Made by a program: the position numbers and the translations under genes
Notes under the pieces: model-generated
Database searches by the model: none
What the model was told of the DNA's origin: nothing
Seen by the model: the letters and a program-made list of their open reading frames with translations, nothing else
Assembly: GCF_034702125.1 (NCBI RefSeq)
Contig: NC_085860.1
Location: forward strand, 58,080,180 to 58,144,179
Length of the DNA stretch: 64,000 nt
Source: Engraulis encrasicolus
Lineage: Eukaryota; Chordata; Actinopteri; Clupeiformes; Engraulidae
Reading direction: 5' to 3'
Shown here: positions 63,146-64,000 of the stretch, piece after piece
Position numbering within the stretch: the stretch's first letter is position 1
Layout: each line of letters begins with the position of its first letter

Positions 63146-64000
63146 TATGCACCCCCTTTTTCAAACTTAATCTGCGAAATTGGCATACCCAATTTCAGAA
63201 TGATTCTATGATGATACTATCAGTGAAATACAGTTGTTTGAATGGAGTGAAAATATTGTTTTTTTTGTTCCCATCTAACATGTTGTCCTGAAAGCGACTG
63301 AGATTGACAGCTCCAGCAACCTGTCAGCTCTGTAAAGATCCATTGAGGCCAAAGAGACAGGTGTCTCCTTCTCACACCAAAAGAAATGGAAGAAAAAGAC
63401 CAAACCATGAATATTTTATGATTTTTTTTCTCTTGGTATACCCATGCGCTTTTGTTGGGTACCTCTTTGAGAGGCCAAAGGTCCCTTTTGGAGAGGCCAG
63501 AAGGACATCAGAATCAAAAGCCTGTAACCTCGGAATGCCCCAAGCTAGAAACACAGTTCTGTTTTTTATTGAAAGCCACCTAGGGCTTCTCAGAATGGAA
63601 TTGGATTGGGTGCAAGACATTTTGGATTAGATTGGCATAAGGATGAATTCAAAAAAATATCATTTTTTCTTATAACGTGAATGGGGTATTGATAAAAGAA
63701 AGGCTAAAACAATTGAAGTATGAACAAGTCTTAACTAAAATTGTAGAAATAAGAAATGATAATAAACAGTCAACAGCTAAACATATAAAAGCAAGAGAAT
63801 AACATTGTAAAAAATAACACAATATAACTGATAATACAGTACACAGTGTGTAATAGTGGGTGTGTGTGGTGTGTGTGTGATTTTCAAACTGTGTAATATA
63901 CGTAATTGGATGACAAAACAAACAAACATAAGTCCTCAGAAGGTAAAATGAAATTGGTAATGAGGTGAGGAATATTGCACTTACATTCAGTACATTTTTT
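63146..64000. other. no gene recognised
   Basis: AT-rich sequence with short frames. A GTGTGTGTGGTGTGTGTGTG stub lies at 63860-63880. Confidence 0.45.

Overview
The window is non-coding teleost fish DNA. The evidence is long CA/GT and CT/GA microsatellites, many hAT, Tc1 and TTAA-flanked DNA-element remnants, LINE remnants of three kinds, a BEL/Pao LTR element and tRNA-derived SINEs. The frequent motif TAGGCCTA hints at a clupeiform fish, but that is only an impression. I found no complete host protein-coding gene and no intact tRNA or rRNA gene. The window is best read as intergenic or long-intron sequence built from successive transposon insertions.

Layout. 0-7 kb: a pyrimidine-rich tract, a 1.6 kb near-perfect palindromic element (2930-4527) and dispersed repeats. 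7.7-13.7 kb: a large inverted-arm structure with nine copies of a 15-base motif, interrupted by a 1.46 kb hAT element with a perfect 8-base target duplication. 14-24 kb: a small inverted-repeat element, remnants of Tc1, integrase and L1-like LINE sequence, a SINE, a TTAA-bounded element, an inverted-repeat element carrying a helicase-like ORF start, and a 118-base tandem repeat rich in GGTCA. 25-41 kb: an exceptionally dense microsatellite field holding two hAT elements, a small inverted-repeat element and the end of a restriction-like-endonuclease LINE. 41-45.4 kb: a 2 kb inverted-repeat element with two tRNA-like segments, a GGGCTGG minisatellite with a nested repeat, and a short retroposon with a 19-base target duplication. 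45.9-51.5 kb: a BEL/Pao retrotransposon with both LTRs, a 5-base target duplication and one 1171-codon ORF that has Gag and protease but no reverse transcriptase or integrase. 51.8-59.3 kb: the 5' end of a hAT transposon with its first exon, a head-to-head palindrome, and segmental tandem duplications. 59.6-63.1 kb: a three-level nest, with a hAT element inside a LINE inside a decayed ZNF862-like hAT transposase gene, then a TTAA-flanked element.

The parts do not form one pathway. The most distinctive objects are the internally deleted but open BEL/Pao element with mosaic LTR divergence, the inverted-arm element with its 15-mer set, the long palindromes, and the nested stack at the right end.
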